Below, piece after piece: positions 9,365 through 17,959 of a stretch of DNA of 41,134 nucleotides. The notes under the pieces were generated by a model. The model worked only from the letters and a program-made list of their open reading frames with translations, had not been told where the DNA came from and did no database searches. Origin of the DNA: an uncultured Flavobacterium sp. (GTDB lineage Bacteria; Bacteroidota; Bacteroidia; Flavobacteriales; Flavobacteriaceae); NCBI GenBank assembly GCA_947626185.1, contig CANQRD010000010.1, forward strand, positions 1 through 41,134, in the 5' to 3' direction. Each line of letters opens with the position of its first letter. Position 1 is the first letter of the stretch. The position numbers and the translations under genes were made by a program.

Positions 9365-9664
9365 TTTAATCTAAGTTTTAAATTATTTAATTATAGCTAC
9401 TTTAGATGTTTCACAAAAAACAAACATTATCTTAAACTAATACAGAAAATATCACATATTAAGTATTAATTACAACTAAGGTTAAATATACAAACATTTT
9501 TAACATAAAATAACATTTTTATAATTTAAATAAACTATTTTTATCTTTATCTTATTCATTATAAATAAACTCTACAAACAGATTGTCAAACTCAAATTCT
9601 ATTTAAATATTAATTATTTTTTTAATTAATGTAACATTCCTAGAATTTAATCTACTAATCATTT
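9365..9664. other. Divergent intergenic region between sdhC and an ECF sigma gene
   Basis: A 300-base, very AT-rich spacer that must contain the outward promoters of the sdh operon (minus) and of the sigma/oxyR cluster (plus). I saw no gene, no strong hairpin and no unambiguous TTG-N19-TAnnTTTG promoter in it. Confidence 0.6.
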
Positions 9665-10162
9665 ATGCAACAAAGTAATCTGGAATTAGAATTTGTATCG
9701 TTATTAGAAGAGAATCAAAACCTCGTCCACAAAATTTGTAGACTTTATACAAATGATGAAGATGCTCACAAAGACTTATTTCAAGAAATATCTATTCAAC
9801 TTTGGAAAGCTTACCCAGGATTTAGAGGAGACTCTAAATTTACTACTTGGGCGTATAGAATTGGGCTAAATACTGCCATATCATTATTCCGGAAAAGCAA
9901 AAGACAAATAGATACCACAAGTTTAAACACTTCAATTCATCACTTTGAATATAGCTCGTATAACAACGAAGAAGAAGAACAATTAAAAATGATGTATGCA
10001 GCTTTATATCAATTAAACGACATTGACAAAGCACTTGTTTTTATGTATTTAGAAGATAAAAATTACGAAGAAATATCGGAAACTCTTGGAATTAGTGAAG
10101 TAAATGCGAGAGTAAAAATGAATAGAATAAAAATAAAACTAAAAAAAATATTAAATCCGTAA
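9665..10162 (+). CDS. RNA polymerase ECF-type sigma-70 factor
   Basis: A 165-residue sigma factor with region 2 (about residues 10-80, including DEDAHKDLFQEISIQLWKAY and FTTWAYRIGLNTAISLFRK) and region 4 (about 108-160, including YEEISETLGISEVNARVKMNRIK as the helix-turn-helix). It has no 1.1 or 3 region, as expected for ECF factors. It is followed after 16 bases by a four-helix membrane protein, which could be its membrane partner, and then by oxyR. The target regulon is unknown. It starts at ATG 9665. Confidence 0.9.
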   Translation: MQQSNLELEFVSLLEENQNLVHKICRLYTNDEDAHKDLFQEISIQLWKAYPGFRGDSKFTTWAYRIGLNTAISLFRKSKRQIDTTSLNTSIHHFEYSSYNNEEEEQLKMMYAALYQLNDIDKALVFMYLEDKNYEEISETLGISEVNARVKMNRIKIKLKKILNP

Positions 10163-10178
10163 GGTTTTTTAAAAATAT

Positions 10179-10793
10179 ATGAACGAATTAGACCTTTTAA
10201 AAAAGACTTGGAATCAGCAACAGAACTTCCCGCAAGTTTCGAAAGAAGATATAGCGAAAATGATTCATAAAAAATCATCTTCTATCGTTTTATGGATATT
10301 AATTATTAGCATTGCTGAATTTTTAATTTTAAATTTAGTTAGTGTTTTTCTGTTAAATGACAATGACAAAGAGCCTATTAGTCAACACCCTAATTTAGAG
10401 TTTATTTTTAACAACATTGATTATATAAGTGGTGCTATTTCACTAGTATTTATTGCTATATTTTATTATAAATATAAAAGAATATGTATAGCAACAAATA
10501 CTAAAAAACTAATGCAACAAATACTGGCAACAAAAAAAACTGTTAACTACTACATTGGCATTAACCTATCAATAATAGCTATCATTTTTATTGCAGTAAC
10601 CATAATTATTATTACTGAAGACAATAGTCAGATTGAACATTCGCTAATCTACTATCTAATTATTATTGGATTATTTTTATTAATTTGCAGTCTATTCTTT
10701 GGTGTAATATGGTTATATTACAAGCTTGTTTATGGATTGCTTATTAAACGCTTAATGAAAAATTACAATGAGCTTAAAAGAATAGATCAATAA
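10179..10793 (+). CDS. Four-helix membrane protein linked to the ECF sigma gene
   Basis: A 204-residue protein of unknown function. The soluble N-terminus (about 1-33, starting MNELDLLKKTWNQQQ) is followed by two pairs of membrane helices (about 34-58, 78-97 and 121-145, 157-185). The region between the pairs and the C-terminal tail are basic. Small genes of this form commonly follow ECF sigma genes in Flavobacteriia. A cytoplasmic N-terminus plus membrane helices would suit a membrane-held sigma regulator, but no zinc anti-sigma motif is present. The regulator idea is inference from position. Start ATG is 16 bases after the sigma stop. Confidence 0.75.
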   Translation: MNELDLLKKTWNQQQNFPQVSKEDIAKMIHKKSSSIVLWILIISIAEFLILNLVSVFLLNDNDKEPISQHPNLEFIFNNIDYISGAISLVFIAIFYYKYKRICIATNTKKLMQQILATKKTVNYYIGINLSIIAIIFIAVTIIIITEDNSQIEHSLIYYLIIIGLFLLICSLFFGVIWLYYKLVYGLLIKRLMKNYNELKRIDQ

Positions 10794-10817
10794 TTTTAGC
10801 TTTTACTCTTTTCAATC

Positions 10818-11756
10818 ATGACAATTACTCAATTACTATATACAATTGCAGTTGCTGAATACAAAAACTTTACTTTAGCTGCAGAAAAATCATTTGTTAC
10901 CCAACCTACCTTAAGTATGCAAATACAAAAACTAGAAGAAGAATTGGGCGTACAAATATTTGACAGATCAACAAAGCCAATACAACTTACTTCAATTGGA
11001 GAAGTTATAGTAGAACAAGCTAAAAAAATTGTTGGCGAATCTAACAGAATTAAGGATATTATTGATCAAGAAAAAGGATTTATTGGAGGCGACTTTAAAG
11101 TTGGTATTATACCTACAGTAACCCCAACATTACTTCCAATGTTTATTAAATCATTCATTAACAAATACCCCAAAATTCATCTTATTATTGAAGAATACAC
11201 TACTGAAGAAATAATTGTAAGACTTAAAAATGGTTCTTTAGACTGTGGTATTGTAGCAACCCCACTCGAAATAGAAGACATTACCGAAAAGGTGTTGTAT
11301 TATGAGCCTTTTGTAGGTTACATACCTCCGCCTTTTAAAGCTAAATTTGGATCGGAAATAAGTATTGAAAACCTAGATATTAAAGACGTTTTGCTATTAC
11401 AAGATGGTCATTGTTTTAGAGACGGAATAATCAACATATGTAAAACAGCTAACTCTATTTCCAAAAAATCCTTTTCATTAGAAAGTGGTAGTTTTGAAAC
11501 ATTAATACAACTTTCAAAAGAAGGTTTAGGGTATACTTTACTACCTTACTTACATTCTTTACAACTTAACGAAGAAGACAAAACTAATTTAATTCAATTT
11601 GAATCGCCAAAACCCGCAAGAGAAATTAGTTTAATTTACACCAAAAATGAATTAAAAATTCATATCATACACGCTTTATATGAATCGATTTTAGGAGTCA
11701 TTAGAGGAGCTATCCTCTTTCAAGATGTAAAAATTATTAGCCCAAAGAAAAAATAA
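10818..11756 (+). CDS. oxyR: LysR-type hydrogen-peroxide sensor OxyR
   Basis: A 312-residue LysR-family activator. The winged HTH spans about residues 1-60 (AAEKSFVTQPTLSMQIQKLE) and the two-lobed effector domain about 90-300. The peroxide-sensing pair is present: Cys199 in GHCFRD and Cys208, nine residues apart and at the same numbering as the disulfide-forming cysteines of Escherichia coli OxyR. This makes OxyR a firmer call than generic LysR. The gene follows the membrane-protein gene by 24 bases, so it may share the sigma transcript. Likely targets (catalase, Dps, peroxidases) are not in the window. Confidence 0.9.
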   Translation: MTITQLLYTIAVAEYKNFTLAAEKSFVTQPTLSMQIQKLEEELGVQIFDRSTKPIQLTSIGEVIVEQAKKIVGESNRIKDIIDQEKGFIGGDFKVGIIPTVTPTLLPMFIKSFINKYPKIHLIIEEYTTEEIIVRLKNGSLDCGIVATPLEIEDITEKVLYYEPFVGYIPPPFKAKFGSEISIENLDIKDVLLLQDGHCFRDGIINICKTANSISKKSFSLESGSFETLIQLSKEGLGYTLLPYLHSLQLNEEDKTNLIQFESPKPAREISLIYTKNELKIHIIHALYESILGVIRGAILFQDVKIISPKKK

Positions 11757-11813
11757 CAGATTATATTATTAATTTTAACATCACAAAAACAACTTTATCA
11801 TTTTTTTAAAATC

Positions 11814-11833
11814 AAAAAACTTCGTTTTTTTTT
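11814..11833 (+). terminator. Weak terminator-like hairpin after oxyR
   Basis: AAAAAAC (11814-11820), loop TTC, GTTTTTT (11824-11830), then more T. The stem is nearly all A-U, so this is a plausible but weak intrinsic terminator for the oxyR transcript. Confidence 0.45.
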
Positions 11834-11866
11834 AAATAAAACATTTTAAATTACAAATAGTAATTG

Positions 11867-11874
11867 TAACTTTG
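11867..11874 (+). promoter_or_regulatory. Probable -7 promoter element of the zapB-like/zapA operon
   Basis: TAACTTTG matches TAnnTTTG and lies 27 bases before the ATG at 11902. No clear TTG sits 17-23 bases upstream, so only the -7 box is supported. Confidence 0.55.
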
Positions 11875-11901
11875 TAGGTATAATAGTGAATATTTTGTAT
11901 A

Positions 11902-12192
11902 ATGAGTGAGCTAACGGACATTATTAATGCATTGGAAGTAAAGTTTGCAAAACTTGTACAAAAATTAAATAAACTTGAAGCTGAGAATAAAGAATTAAAA
12001 CATCATTTAAGCTTAGCACAGGAAGAGATTCAACAAAATGAAAATCAACTAGATGATATTTACAAAAAATACGAATCTCTACAGTTAGCCAATTCACTAT
12101 TGGGCAGTGAAGAAGGAAGAAAAAATACAAAGCTAAAGATAAATTCATTGATACGTGAGATTGATACTTGTATCGCGCAACTCACAAAATAA
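11902..12192 (+). CDS. Small coiled-coil protein, ZapB-like division factor candidate
   Basis: A 96-residue, almost entirely helical protein with heptad-like repeats from about residue 4 to 70 (FAKLVQKLNKLEAENKELK and onward) and no membrane segment. It ends 8 bases before the zapA ATG. Pairing of a small coiled-coil gene with zapA is usual in Flavobacteriia, and by analogy it could link ZapA-decorated FtsZ filaments at the division site. Sequence similarity of short coiled coils is weak evidence, so the ZapB role is inference from shape and neighbour. Confidence 0.7.
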   Translation: MSELTDIINALEVKFAKLVQKLNKLEAENKELKHHLSLAQEEIQQNENQLDDIYKKYESLQLANSLLGSEEGRKNTKLKINSLIREIDTCIAQLTK

Positions 12193-12200
12193 TAGTAGCT

Positions 12201-12500
12201 ATGAATCCAAATGATCAGTTAAAAATAAAAATATCAATTGCAGATAGAGTTTATCCGTTAACGGTAACTTATGCTCAAGAAGAAGCACTGCGCTCTGCAT
12301 CAAAAAAAATTGATATTATGATTAACAAATTTGAGGAAAGCTATGCTGTAAGAGATAAGCAAGATGTATTAGCAATGTGTGCATTGCAATTTGCCTCTCA
12401 AACAGAGCAAAAGACAATTGACAAATCTGAAGGCTACAATAAAGCTATTGATCGATTAGTTCGATTAGATGAAGCTTTAGATCGTATTCTATCAAAATAA
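12201..12500 (+). CDS. zapA: Cell division protein ZapA
   Basis: A 99-residue ZapA-family protein that binds and bundles FtsZ. I place the start at ATG 12201 (MNPNDQLKIKISIADRVYPL), since an upstream in-frame extension to 12168 would run into the preceding coding region and is not part of the family. The N-terminal beta-rich head (about 8-45, ending LRSASKKIDIMINKFEE) and C-terminal helix/coiled coil (about 50-98, RDKQDVLAMCALQFA) have the normal order and length. It lies directly upstream of a 6S-like RNA, echoing the zapA-ssrS order known from gammaproteobacteria. Confidence 0.88.
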   Translation: MNPNDQLKIKISIADRVYPLTVTYAQEEALRSASKKIDIMINKFEESYAVRDKQDVLAMCALQFASQTEQKTIDKSEGYNKAIDRLVRLDEALDRILSK

Positions 12501-12540
12501 ACCCTTCTTTAAAAAAAAGAAAATTTAGTACAAAAATACT

Positions 12541-12701
12541 GCTCACACTAGTAAACGTTTGATAAACTCAACACTAACAAATTAAAATGAGTGAATCATT
12601 GCTACTAAAGCACGCTGCTTATGCAGATCCTTGAACAGCAAGCTAACTCAAAACTTGTTTAAATCAGAGTTTATGCAACTCCACTAATGTGAGCTTTTTT
12701 T
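12541..12701 (+). ncRNA. ssrS: 6S-like RNA (candidate RNA polymerase-binding regulator)
   Basis: 6S RNA mimics an open promoter and sequesters housekeeping RNA polymerase. The 160-base spacer between zapA and rny can fold as one long rod. The closing stem GCTCACACTAGT (12541-12552) pairs with ACTAATGTGAGC (12683-12694) using one G-U. A second stem ATAAACTC (12562-12569) pairs with GAGTTTAT (12667-12674). A large A/T-rich unpaired bubble follows on both sides, then TGAGT (12588-12592) with ACTCA (12646-12650) and TTGCT/AGCAA toward the apical part. A U-run follows the closing stem. Size, bubble and location fit 6S RNA. I could not score it against a covariance model. Confidence 0.75.
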
Positions 12702-12702
12702 A
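12541..12702 (+). terminator. Terminator formed by the 6S-like closing stem and U-run
   Basis: The 3' strand of the closing stem (12683-12694) is followed directly by seven T (12695-12701), which would release the RNA. Confidence 0.55.
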
Positions 12703-12720
12703 TATAATTATTAAACATTT

Positions 12721-14283
12721 ATGGAAATACTACTTATTGTTGGAGGAGTTTTAGTAGGAGCAGGCATTGGCTTTGCTATTGCAAAGTACTTGGAAAAAAA
12801 CCACGCTTCTTCTATCTTACAAAACGCTAATAATGAAGCCAAAACACTAATACGTGATGCAAAAACTGAAGGAGAATCTATTAAAAAAGAAAAAATACTT
12901 CAGGCGAAAGAAAAATTTATCGAACTAAAAGCAGAACATGAGCAGGTAATTTTGTCTAGAGACAAAAAAATGGCTGAAGCAGAAAAAAGAACAAGAGATA
13001 AAGAATCTCAGATTTCTAACGAATTATCAAAAGCTAAAAAAGCGGCTGATGAAGGTGAAAAAATAATAAAAGAGTACGAAACTAAATTAGAACAACTAGA
13101 AAGTAAACGTGAAGAAATAGATCGTTTATATCAATCTCAAGTTGAACAATTAGAAACAATATCTGGACTAACTGCAGAAGAAGCTAAAAATCAAATTATC
13201 GAAAGCTTAAAAACAGAAGCAAAAGCAAATGCAATGGCTTATATCCAAGATACCATTGAAGAGGCTAAACTTACTGCACAACAAGAAGCTAAAAAAATAA
13301 TCATCAATACAATTCAACGAGTAGGAACAGAAGAAGCAGTAGAAAACTGTGTATCTGTTTTCAATATTGAGTCCGACGATGTAAAAGGTAGAATTATTGG
13401 TAGAGAAGGGCGTAATATTAGAGCTATTGAGGCGGCAACAGGTGTTGAGATAATTGTTGACGATACACCAGAAGCTATCATTTTATCATGTTTTGATCCA
13501 GTACGTCGTGAGGTAGCGAGATTATCACTTCATCGCCTTGTTACAGATGGTCGTATTCACCCTGCTAGAATTGAAGAGGTTGTTGCTAAAACAGCCAAAC
13601 AAATTGATGAAGAAATTATTGAAATTGGAAAACGAACTGTTATAGAATTAGGTATTCACGGTTTACATCCTGAATTAATCAAAATAGTAGGTAGAATGAA
13701 GTACAGATCATCTTATGGTCAAAACCTTCTACAACACTCTAGAGAAGTGGCTAAACTATGTGGTTTAATGGCAGCTGAATTAGGTTTAAATGTAAAACTA
13801 GCTAAAAGAGCAGGTTTATTACACGATATTGGAAAAGTTCCAGAAACAGAAAGTGAATTACCACACGCTATTTTAGGTATGCAGTGGGCTGAAAAATTTG
13901 GAGAAAAGGAAGAGGTTTGTAATGCAATTGGAGCTCACCACGATGAAATTGAAATGACTACTCTTATTGCGCCAATTATACAAGTATGTGATGCTATTTC
14001 TGGAGCAAGACCTGGAGCAAGAAGACAAGTATTAGACTCTTACATTCAACGTTTAAAAGATTTGGAAGGCATTGCTAATGACTTCCAAGGAGTGAAAAAC
14101 TCATATGCTATTCAAGCAGGTAGAGAATTACGCGTAATTGTTGAAAGTGAAAAAGTATCTGACGAAATGGCTGCGAGTTTATCTTTCGATATTTCGCAAA
14201 AAATTCAAACAGAAATGACTTATCCAGGGCAAGTAAAAATTACTGTAATTAGAGAAACAAGATCAATTAATATAGCTAAATAA
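12721..14283 (+). CDS. rny: Ribonuclease Y
   Basis: A 520-residue membrane-anchored endoribonuclease that starts decay of many mRNAs. Domain order is canonical: one N-terminal membrane helix (about 3-22), a long charged coiled coil (about 25-200), a KH RNA-binding domain with [15 protein letters not shown] (from residue about 223), and an HD phosphohydrolase domain with the metal-binding His368-Asp369 in LLHDIGK and further HHDEIE about 30 residues on. Length equals the family norm. It starts at ATG 12721, 20 bases after the U-run of the 6S-like RNA, and ends at a strong terminator. Confidence 0.96.
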   Translation: MEILLIVGGVLVGAGIGFAIAKYLEKNHASSILQNANNEAKTLIRDAKTEGESIKKEKILQAKEKFIELKAEHEQVILSRDKKMAEAEKRTRDKESQISNELSKAKKAADEGEKIIKEYETKLEQLESKREEIDRLYQSQVEQLETISGLTAEEAKNQIIESLKTEAKANAMAYIQDTIEEAKLTAQQEAKKIIINTIQRVGTEEAVENCVSVFNIESDDVKGRIIGREGRNIRAIEAATGVEIIVDDTPEAIILSCFDPVRREVARLSLHRLVTDGRIHPARIEEVVAKTAKQIDEEIIEIGKRTVIELGIHGLHPELIKIVGRMKYRSSYGQNLLQHSREVAKLCGLMAAELGLNVKLAKRAGLLHDIGKVPETESELPHAILGMQWAEKFGEKEEVCNAIGAHHDEIEMTTLIAPIIQVCDAISGARPGARRQVLDSYIQRLKDLEGIANDFQGVKNSYAIQAGRELRVIVESEKVSDEMAASLSFDISQKIQTEMTYPGQVKITVIRETRSINIAK

Positions 14284-14306
14284 ATAATAACTTTATTTTA
14301 GAATGA

Positions 14307-14353
14307 ATAAAGCAAAAAATCTGTTAGGATATCTAACAGATTTTTTGCTTTAT
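14307..14353. terminator. Strong terminator after rny
   Basis: A 21-bp perfect inverted repeat (14307-14327 with 14333-14353, 5-base loop) containing A6/T6 runs within the stem. It is the longest perfect hairpin in the window. Confidence 0.9.
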
Positions 14354-15036
14354 ATTGAAGTCATCTTAACATTTGGTTTTTAAAACTTTTCAATCCAATA
14401 ACATAACATATAAACCATGAGTTTTCACATAATCTAGCTAAAAAATATTGACTAGCTTACATCTTCAAAAGTATATCTCTATATCAAACAAATAATTGTA
14501 ATTTTCTGCTATCGATTCGGACATGATTAAAGCTAAACCTTCATGATCTTTAAAATATCATGAGATAGTTGTCTTACTTTTTTCTTCTTTGATAAGCTAC
14601 GTGCTCTACGCCTATTAAAACGATAGTGTAGTAGTATAGTTTCCGTATAAGTCTGTGCTTAATAAAGCAATAAGTAACTTACTCTTTTTTAATAATTCTA
14701 TCCTAAAAAGATTGCTATACCTCTGCTTTACACCAATTACGAAAATAACCAAAATACGGTTTTATTACTTAATACGTGAGCGCTAAATAAAGCTTAAACT
14801 GACAAATAAATCTATCGAATATCTGTTCAATTTATATAACACAGTTGTTAACTATCTCCTAAAGAGGAGCTTTTTACTTAAAATCTATTTTTGGAAGTGG
14901 TAAATGGAGTACTTATATCTAATTCTATACTATCTTTTTGGAGCTTACACATAGCGTTTTAGGTTTTAGCTGTTGAGCGAGATACAAACTTCTATAGCTC
15001 TTCCTTATTTTACAAAAAATCAAGACGACTTAATTA
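14354..15036. other. Gene-free region between rny and msrAB
   Basis: About 680 bases with no convincing gene. On the minus strand 14536-14658 is an open stretch of 41 codons, rich in Arg and Lys and without a start codon, possibly the relic of an older gene. At 14852-14865 CTCCT and AGGAG pair around AAAG and are followed by CTTTTT, a terminator-like hairpin on the plus strand. No promoter, repeat family or mobile-element end was recognised. Confidence 0.5.
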
Positions 15037-16125
15037 TTATTGTTTAAATAATTGTAGATATTTTTCATATCCTTTTACTTTCATTTCATCCTTTGGAATA
15101 AACTCAAGAGAAGCTCCATTTATACAATAACGCAATCCTCCTTTTTCTTTTGGTCCATCATTGAAAACATGTCCCAAATGAGAATTACCTGTATTACTTC
15201 TCACCTCTACACGAGTCATTCCTAAACTACGATCGACTTTTTTGTCAATTAATTTTTCATTAATAGGCTTAGAAAAACTTGGCCATCCACAACCAGCATC
15301 ATATTTATCATTCGAAATAAATAAAGGTTCACCAGTAGTAATATCTACATAAATACCTTCACGAAACTCTTTCCACAACTCATTACTATAAGCTCTTTCG
15401 GTTGCATTATTTTGTGTTACATCGTATTGTATAGGAGTTAGCTTTTCTTTAAGTATTTTCTTATCTTGACGTTTGAACTCTGGCTCTGGCATTTTATTTG
15501 CATTTCGGGCCAATTCGAATAAATTTGGACCGATATGACAGTAACCATTAGGATTTTTTTCTAAGTAATCTTGATGGTAATTTTCTGCATCGTAAAAATT
15601 ATGCAAAGGTTCAGATTCAACAACTATTTTTTCCGTATACTTTTGCGCTAATTCATTTAGTTTACTGTCTATAATCGCTTTGTCCTTTGGATCAGTAAAA
15701 TATATACCTGTTCGGTATTGACTACCAACATCATTTCCTTGTCGGTTTAAACTTGTTGGATCAATTGTTTGAACGAACAAATCAATCAACAAATCAAAAT
15801 CTACAATAGAGGGATCATATGTTACTTTTACTGCTTCAGTAAATCCAGTATTACCAGTAGAAACCTGTTTATACGTCGGTTTTAAGGTATTATTATCTCC
15901 ATTTGCATACCCCACTTCTGTTTCAACAACACCTCTTACTTGTTTAAAAAAATGTTCTGTTCCCCAAAAACATCCACCTGCAAAATATATTTCTTTCATG
16001 TTTTTATTTTTTACTAATTGGTTAGTATTGTTACTTAAAAGATTAATTTCTTTATTTGAAATACTTTTGTTTGCCAATAAGAGTCCAGTGCAAACAATTA
16101 CTGCTATTATCATTAATTTTTTCAT
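15037..16125 (-). CDS. msrAB: Fused peptide-methionine sulfoxide reductase MsrA-MsrB, membrane-anchored or exported
   Basis: Repairs both S- and R-methionine sulfoxide. The 362-residue protein has an N-terminal hydrophobic segment (about 4-18) acting as signal anchor or signal peptide. MsrA follows (about 44-205) with catalytic Cys52 in [10 protein letters not shown] and Cys196 in NGYCH. MsrB follows (about 225-355) with GCGWPSF (Cys279) and catalytic Cys334 in LRYCINGAS. MsrB lacks the CxxC zinc pairs of some relatives. The leader suggests it works on the periplasmic side. The gene begins 4 bases after the DUF417 gene and is last in the sigma/anti-sigma operon. An internal Met43 would give a cytoplasmic form without the leader. 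Confidence 0.93.
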   Translation of the reverse strand: MKKLMIIAVIVCTGLLLANKSISNKEINLLSNNTNQLVKNKNMKEIYFAGGCFWGTEHFFKQVRGVVETEVGYANGDNNTLKPTYKQVSTGNTGFTEAVKVTYDPSIVDFDLLIDLFVQTIDPTSLNRQGNDVGSQYRTGIYFTDPKDKAIIDSKLNELAQKYTEKIVVESEPLHNFYDAENYHQDYLEKNPNGYCHIGPNLFELARNANKMPEPEFKRQDKKILKEKLTPIQYDVTQNNATERAYSNELWKEFREGIYVDITTGEPLFISNDKYDAGCGWPSFSKPINEKLIDKKVDRSLGMTRVEVRSNTGNSHLGHVFNDGPKEKGGLRYCINGASLEFIPKDEMKVKGYEKYLQLFKQ

Positions 16126-16129
16126 ATCA

Positions 16130-16579
16130 TTATTTTTTTATTGATTCTAATAAAAACACTCCAAACCCCAAATACATAATATCTTTAAGAATAAAAAAAT
16201 CTGTGATAGGAAATCCGTTTACGAATCTCCATATACCAGGTGTAGTAAATAAATAGCTAATAGTTATTAAAAATACAATACATAATGCTATACCAGCATA
16301 TTTTTTTAAAAAGCTATATCTTAAAGTAAACAAAAGTACGATAGCGATGATAATTTCAACCACACCTACAATATTCGAAACTGTTTGCACACTGAAAACG
16401 TTATACATCCAAAAAGATAAAGGATGGTTTTCGATTAATGGAACTATTGATTTAGCTTCTGTAGGTGTAAATTTAAATGCTCCAACCCATAATAAAATTA
16501 ATACTGTACCAAAAAGTGAAATATAATATCCGAATGTGTACTTGTTTTTTGATGATGACACTTTTTTCATTTTTTTCAA
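16130..16579 (-). CDS. DUF417 (YkgB/RclC-like) membrane protein
   Basis: A 149-residue inner-membrane protein with four helices (about 19-38, 56-80, 90-111, 123-144) matching the DUF417 family: [21 protein letters not shown], then [10 protein letters not shown], and the C-terminal [16 protein letters not shown]. The E. coli members YkgB/RclC include a gene of the reactive-chlorine response operon. Here it stands directly before msrAB, in the same operon as a sigma/anti-sigma pair, which supports an oxidant-defence role. The biochemical activity of the family is not known to me. Start ATG chosen at 16579; a 68-base gap separates it from the anti-sigma gene and could hold an internal promoter. 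Confidence 0.85.
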   Translation of the reverse strand: MKKMKKVSSSKNKYTFGYYISLFGTVLILLWVGAFKFTPTEAKSIVPLIENHPLSFWMYNVFSVQTVSNIVGVVEIIIAIVLLFTLRYSFLKKYAGIALCIVFLITISYLFTTPGIWRFVNGFPITDFFILKDIMYLGFGVFLLESIKK

Positions 16580-16647
16580 TTTATTAGATTAATAGTCTTC
16601 TTTTATTATTTGGTCGCATTAATTTTAAAAACCTGACAAAAATTATT

Positions 16648-16920
16648 TTATAATTTTATGTTTTTTCTCAATCTATCTTTAAAATCTTCTATTTCATTAT
16701 TTTGAAAAAATTTAGCAGGTGTATCTTGAATTGATCTTTTTAAAATATTATCTATTTTTTTTGCTTTTGAGAAATAACTATTGCAGCATTTACACATTTT
16801 TAAATGAGCCTTTAATCTTATTTTTTGCAACCACGATAATTCGTTATAAAATTGTTTTTCTACAAGCAAAGTTGCTTGACTGCAAGACATTATAATAAAA
16901 TGAATAATTTTACTTACCAT
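16648..16920 (-). CDS. Soluble zinc anti-sigma factor (ZAS family, RsrA-like ligand spacing)
   Basis: A 90-residue protein directly after the ECF sigma gene (3-base gap). It has His39-x3-Cys43-x2-Cys46, the ZAS signature, and Cys13 exactly 26 residues before His39; this reproduces the zinc-ligand spacing of RsrA (Cys11, His37, Cys41, Cys44), whose oxidation frees its sigma factor. No membrane helix is visible, so it should be a cytoplasmic sensor. Cys45 adds an extra thiol next to the site. The start at 16920 is used; ATG 16890 (MSCSQATLL) is equally possible and would remove ten residues without touching the zinc ligands. Redox sensing is inferred from spacing and operon content. Confidence 0.85.
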   Translation of the reverse strand: MVSKIIHFIIMSCSQATLLVEKQFYNELSWLQKIRLKAHLKMCKCCNSYFSKAKKIDNILKRSIQDTPAKFFQNNEIEDFKDRLRKNIKL

Positions 16921-16923
16921 AAA

Positions 16924-17472
16924 CTACATTTTAAACCAATTAAACTCTAAACATTCTCTAAGATGTAAACGACTACGTTGAAGCATTTTCCAAAGATTAG
17001 TCGTAGAAATTCCCATATCCTGACAAATAATATCCGACTTTTTCTCTTCCAGATAATATAATTTAAAAGTAATCAACCATTTAGATGGCAACTGCTCTAG
17101 GCAATCACTAAAAACATCATTAAATACAGTATTATCCAATAAGTTTTCTTCTGTATTTTGCCATTCACCAATAACATTATCTTCTTTCCAAAAGCCTTCA
17201 TTATTAAAAAAATGATTTAACTTAATATCTCCTGAATACTTATATTTTTTTCGATAAAAGTCTGCTATTTTAAATTTTAAAATATTCATCAACCAGGTCT
17301 TCGGACTACTTTCTCCTTTAAAAGAATCGTAAGAATCGAAGGCAGCAACAAATACATCTTGTACAATGTCTTCGGCATCTTCACGATTTGACAATAAATA
17401 AAAAGCCCTATTCAATAAAGCTGAACTATAAGTATCAATCCAATTTTGAAAATCTTTTAATTTTTTATCCAT
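16924..17472 (-). CDS. ECF sigma factor heading the DUF417-msrAB operon
   Basis: A 182-residue sigma-70 family protein. Region 2 covers about residues 8-80 (NREDAEDIVQDVFVAAFDSY, then SPKTWLMNILKFKIADFYRK). Region 4 covers about 120-175 (LEQLPSKWLITFKLYYLEEKKSDIICQDMGIS followed by the recognition helix TTNLWKMLQRSRLHL). It is co-oriented with the anti-sigma, DUF417 and msrAB genes over 2.4 kb, so it probably drives this operon. The gene starts at ATG 17472 after a long AT-rich spacer. Its promoter sequence is not known, and no TAnnTTTG box lies immediately upstream. Confidence 0.9.
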   Translation of the reverse strand: MDKKLKDFQNWIDTYSSALLNRAFYLLSNREDAEDIVQDVFVAAFDSYDSFKGESSPKTWLMNILKFKIADFYRKKYKYSGDIKLNHFFNNEGFWKEDNVIGEWQNTEENLLDNTVFNDVFSDCLEQLPSKWLITFKLYYLEEKKSDIICQDMGISTTNLWKMLQRSRLHLRECLEFNWFKM

Positions 17473-17911
17473 GAAAATTATGAGTTTAGTAAAGGATAAC
17501 TAAATAATCTTATTAGAAACAAATGTTTTAAATCATCGGTTATAATGCTAAAAAAACACTAAACTAAAATAACAATTCAAATCAATACATTAAAATATTA
17601 ACTACATAACATATGATAATATAAAAATAAAGTATTTTATAATTATATTTATTAAAAAGTCATGATTATTTTTTTATTGCATATCCGTTATTTATCATAA
17701 GTAGTAATATTGGCAACAATTAGTCTATCAAATAGCTTTTCACCAAAACATCTTCTGTTAAGTTTTTAAATAAATTCACCTATAAATAAATTTTGAAGAT
17801 ATTTTTATTTAATATTTTAAAATTACACAGTAGATTTCTTTTAACACCACTGATTGTTATATTTACCTATTTCAAAATTTATTTTATTGTTTGTTCTCAT
17901 GATTTTTTAAT

Positions 17912-17934
17912 GATGAAGTCATCTTGACTTCATC
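17912..17934. repeat. Perfect inverted repeat overlapping a -33 element
   Basis: GATGAAGTCA (17912-17921) and TGACTTCATC (17925-17934) are exact complements separated by TCT. There is no flanking U-run, so it is not an intrinsic terminator. It covers the TTG of the promoter at 17924-17953, as an operator would. Confidence 0.6.
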
Positions 17935-17953
17935 TAAAAACTGTCTAATTTTG
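17924..17953 (+). promoter_or_regulatory. Canonical Bacteroidota promoter without an adjacent gene
   Basis: TTG (17924-17926), 19 bases, then TAATTTTG (17946-17953) match both consensus elements at the preferred spacing. The next clear coding start is 18166, more than 200 bases on, so it either makes a long leader for the dsrE-like gene or a separate small RNA. Confidence 0.65.
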
Positions 17954-17959
17954 TTTACA

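Noticed and set aside
14536..14658. 41-codon open stretch (minus), Arg/Lys-rich
   Set aside because: No start codon, no recognisable family and no conserved context; kept only as a note in the gene-free region.
17912..17934. Inverted repeat as an intrinsic terminator
   Set aside because: No U-run follows on either strand; it overlaps a promoter, so an operator reading fits better.
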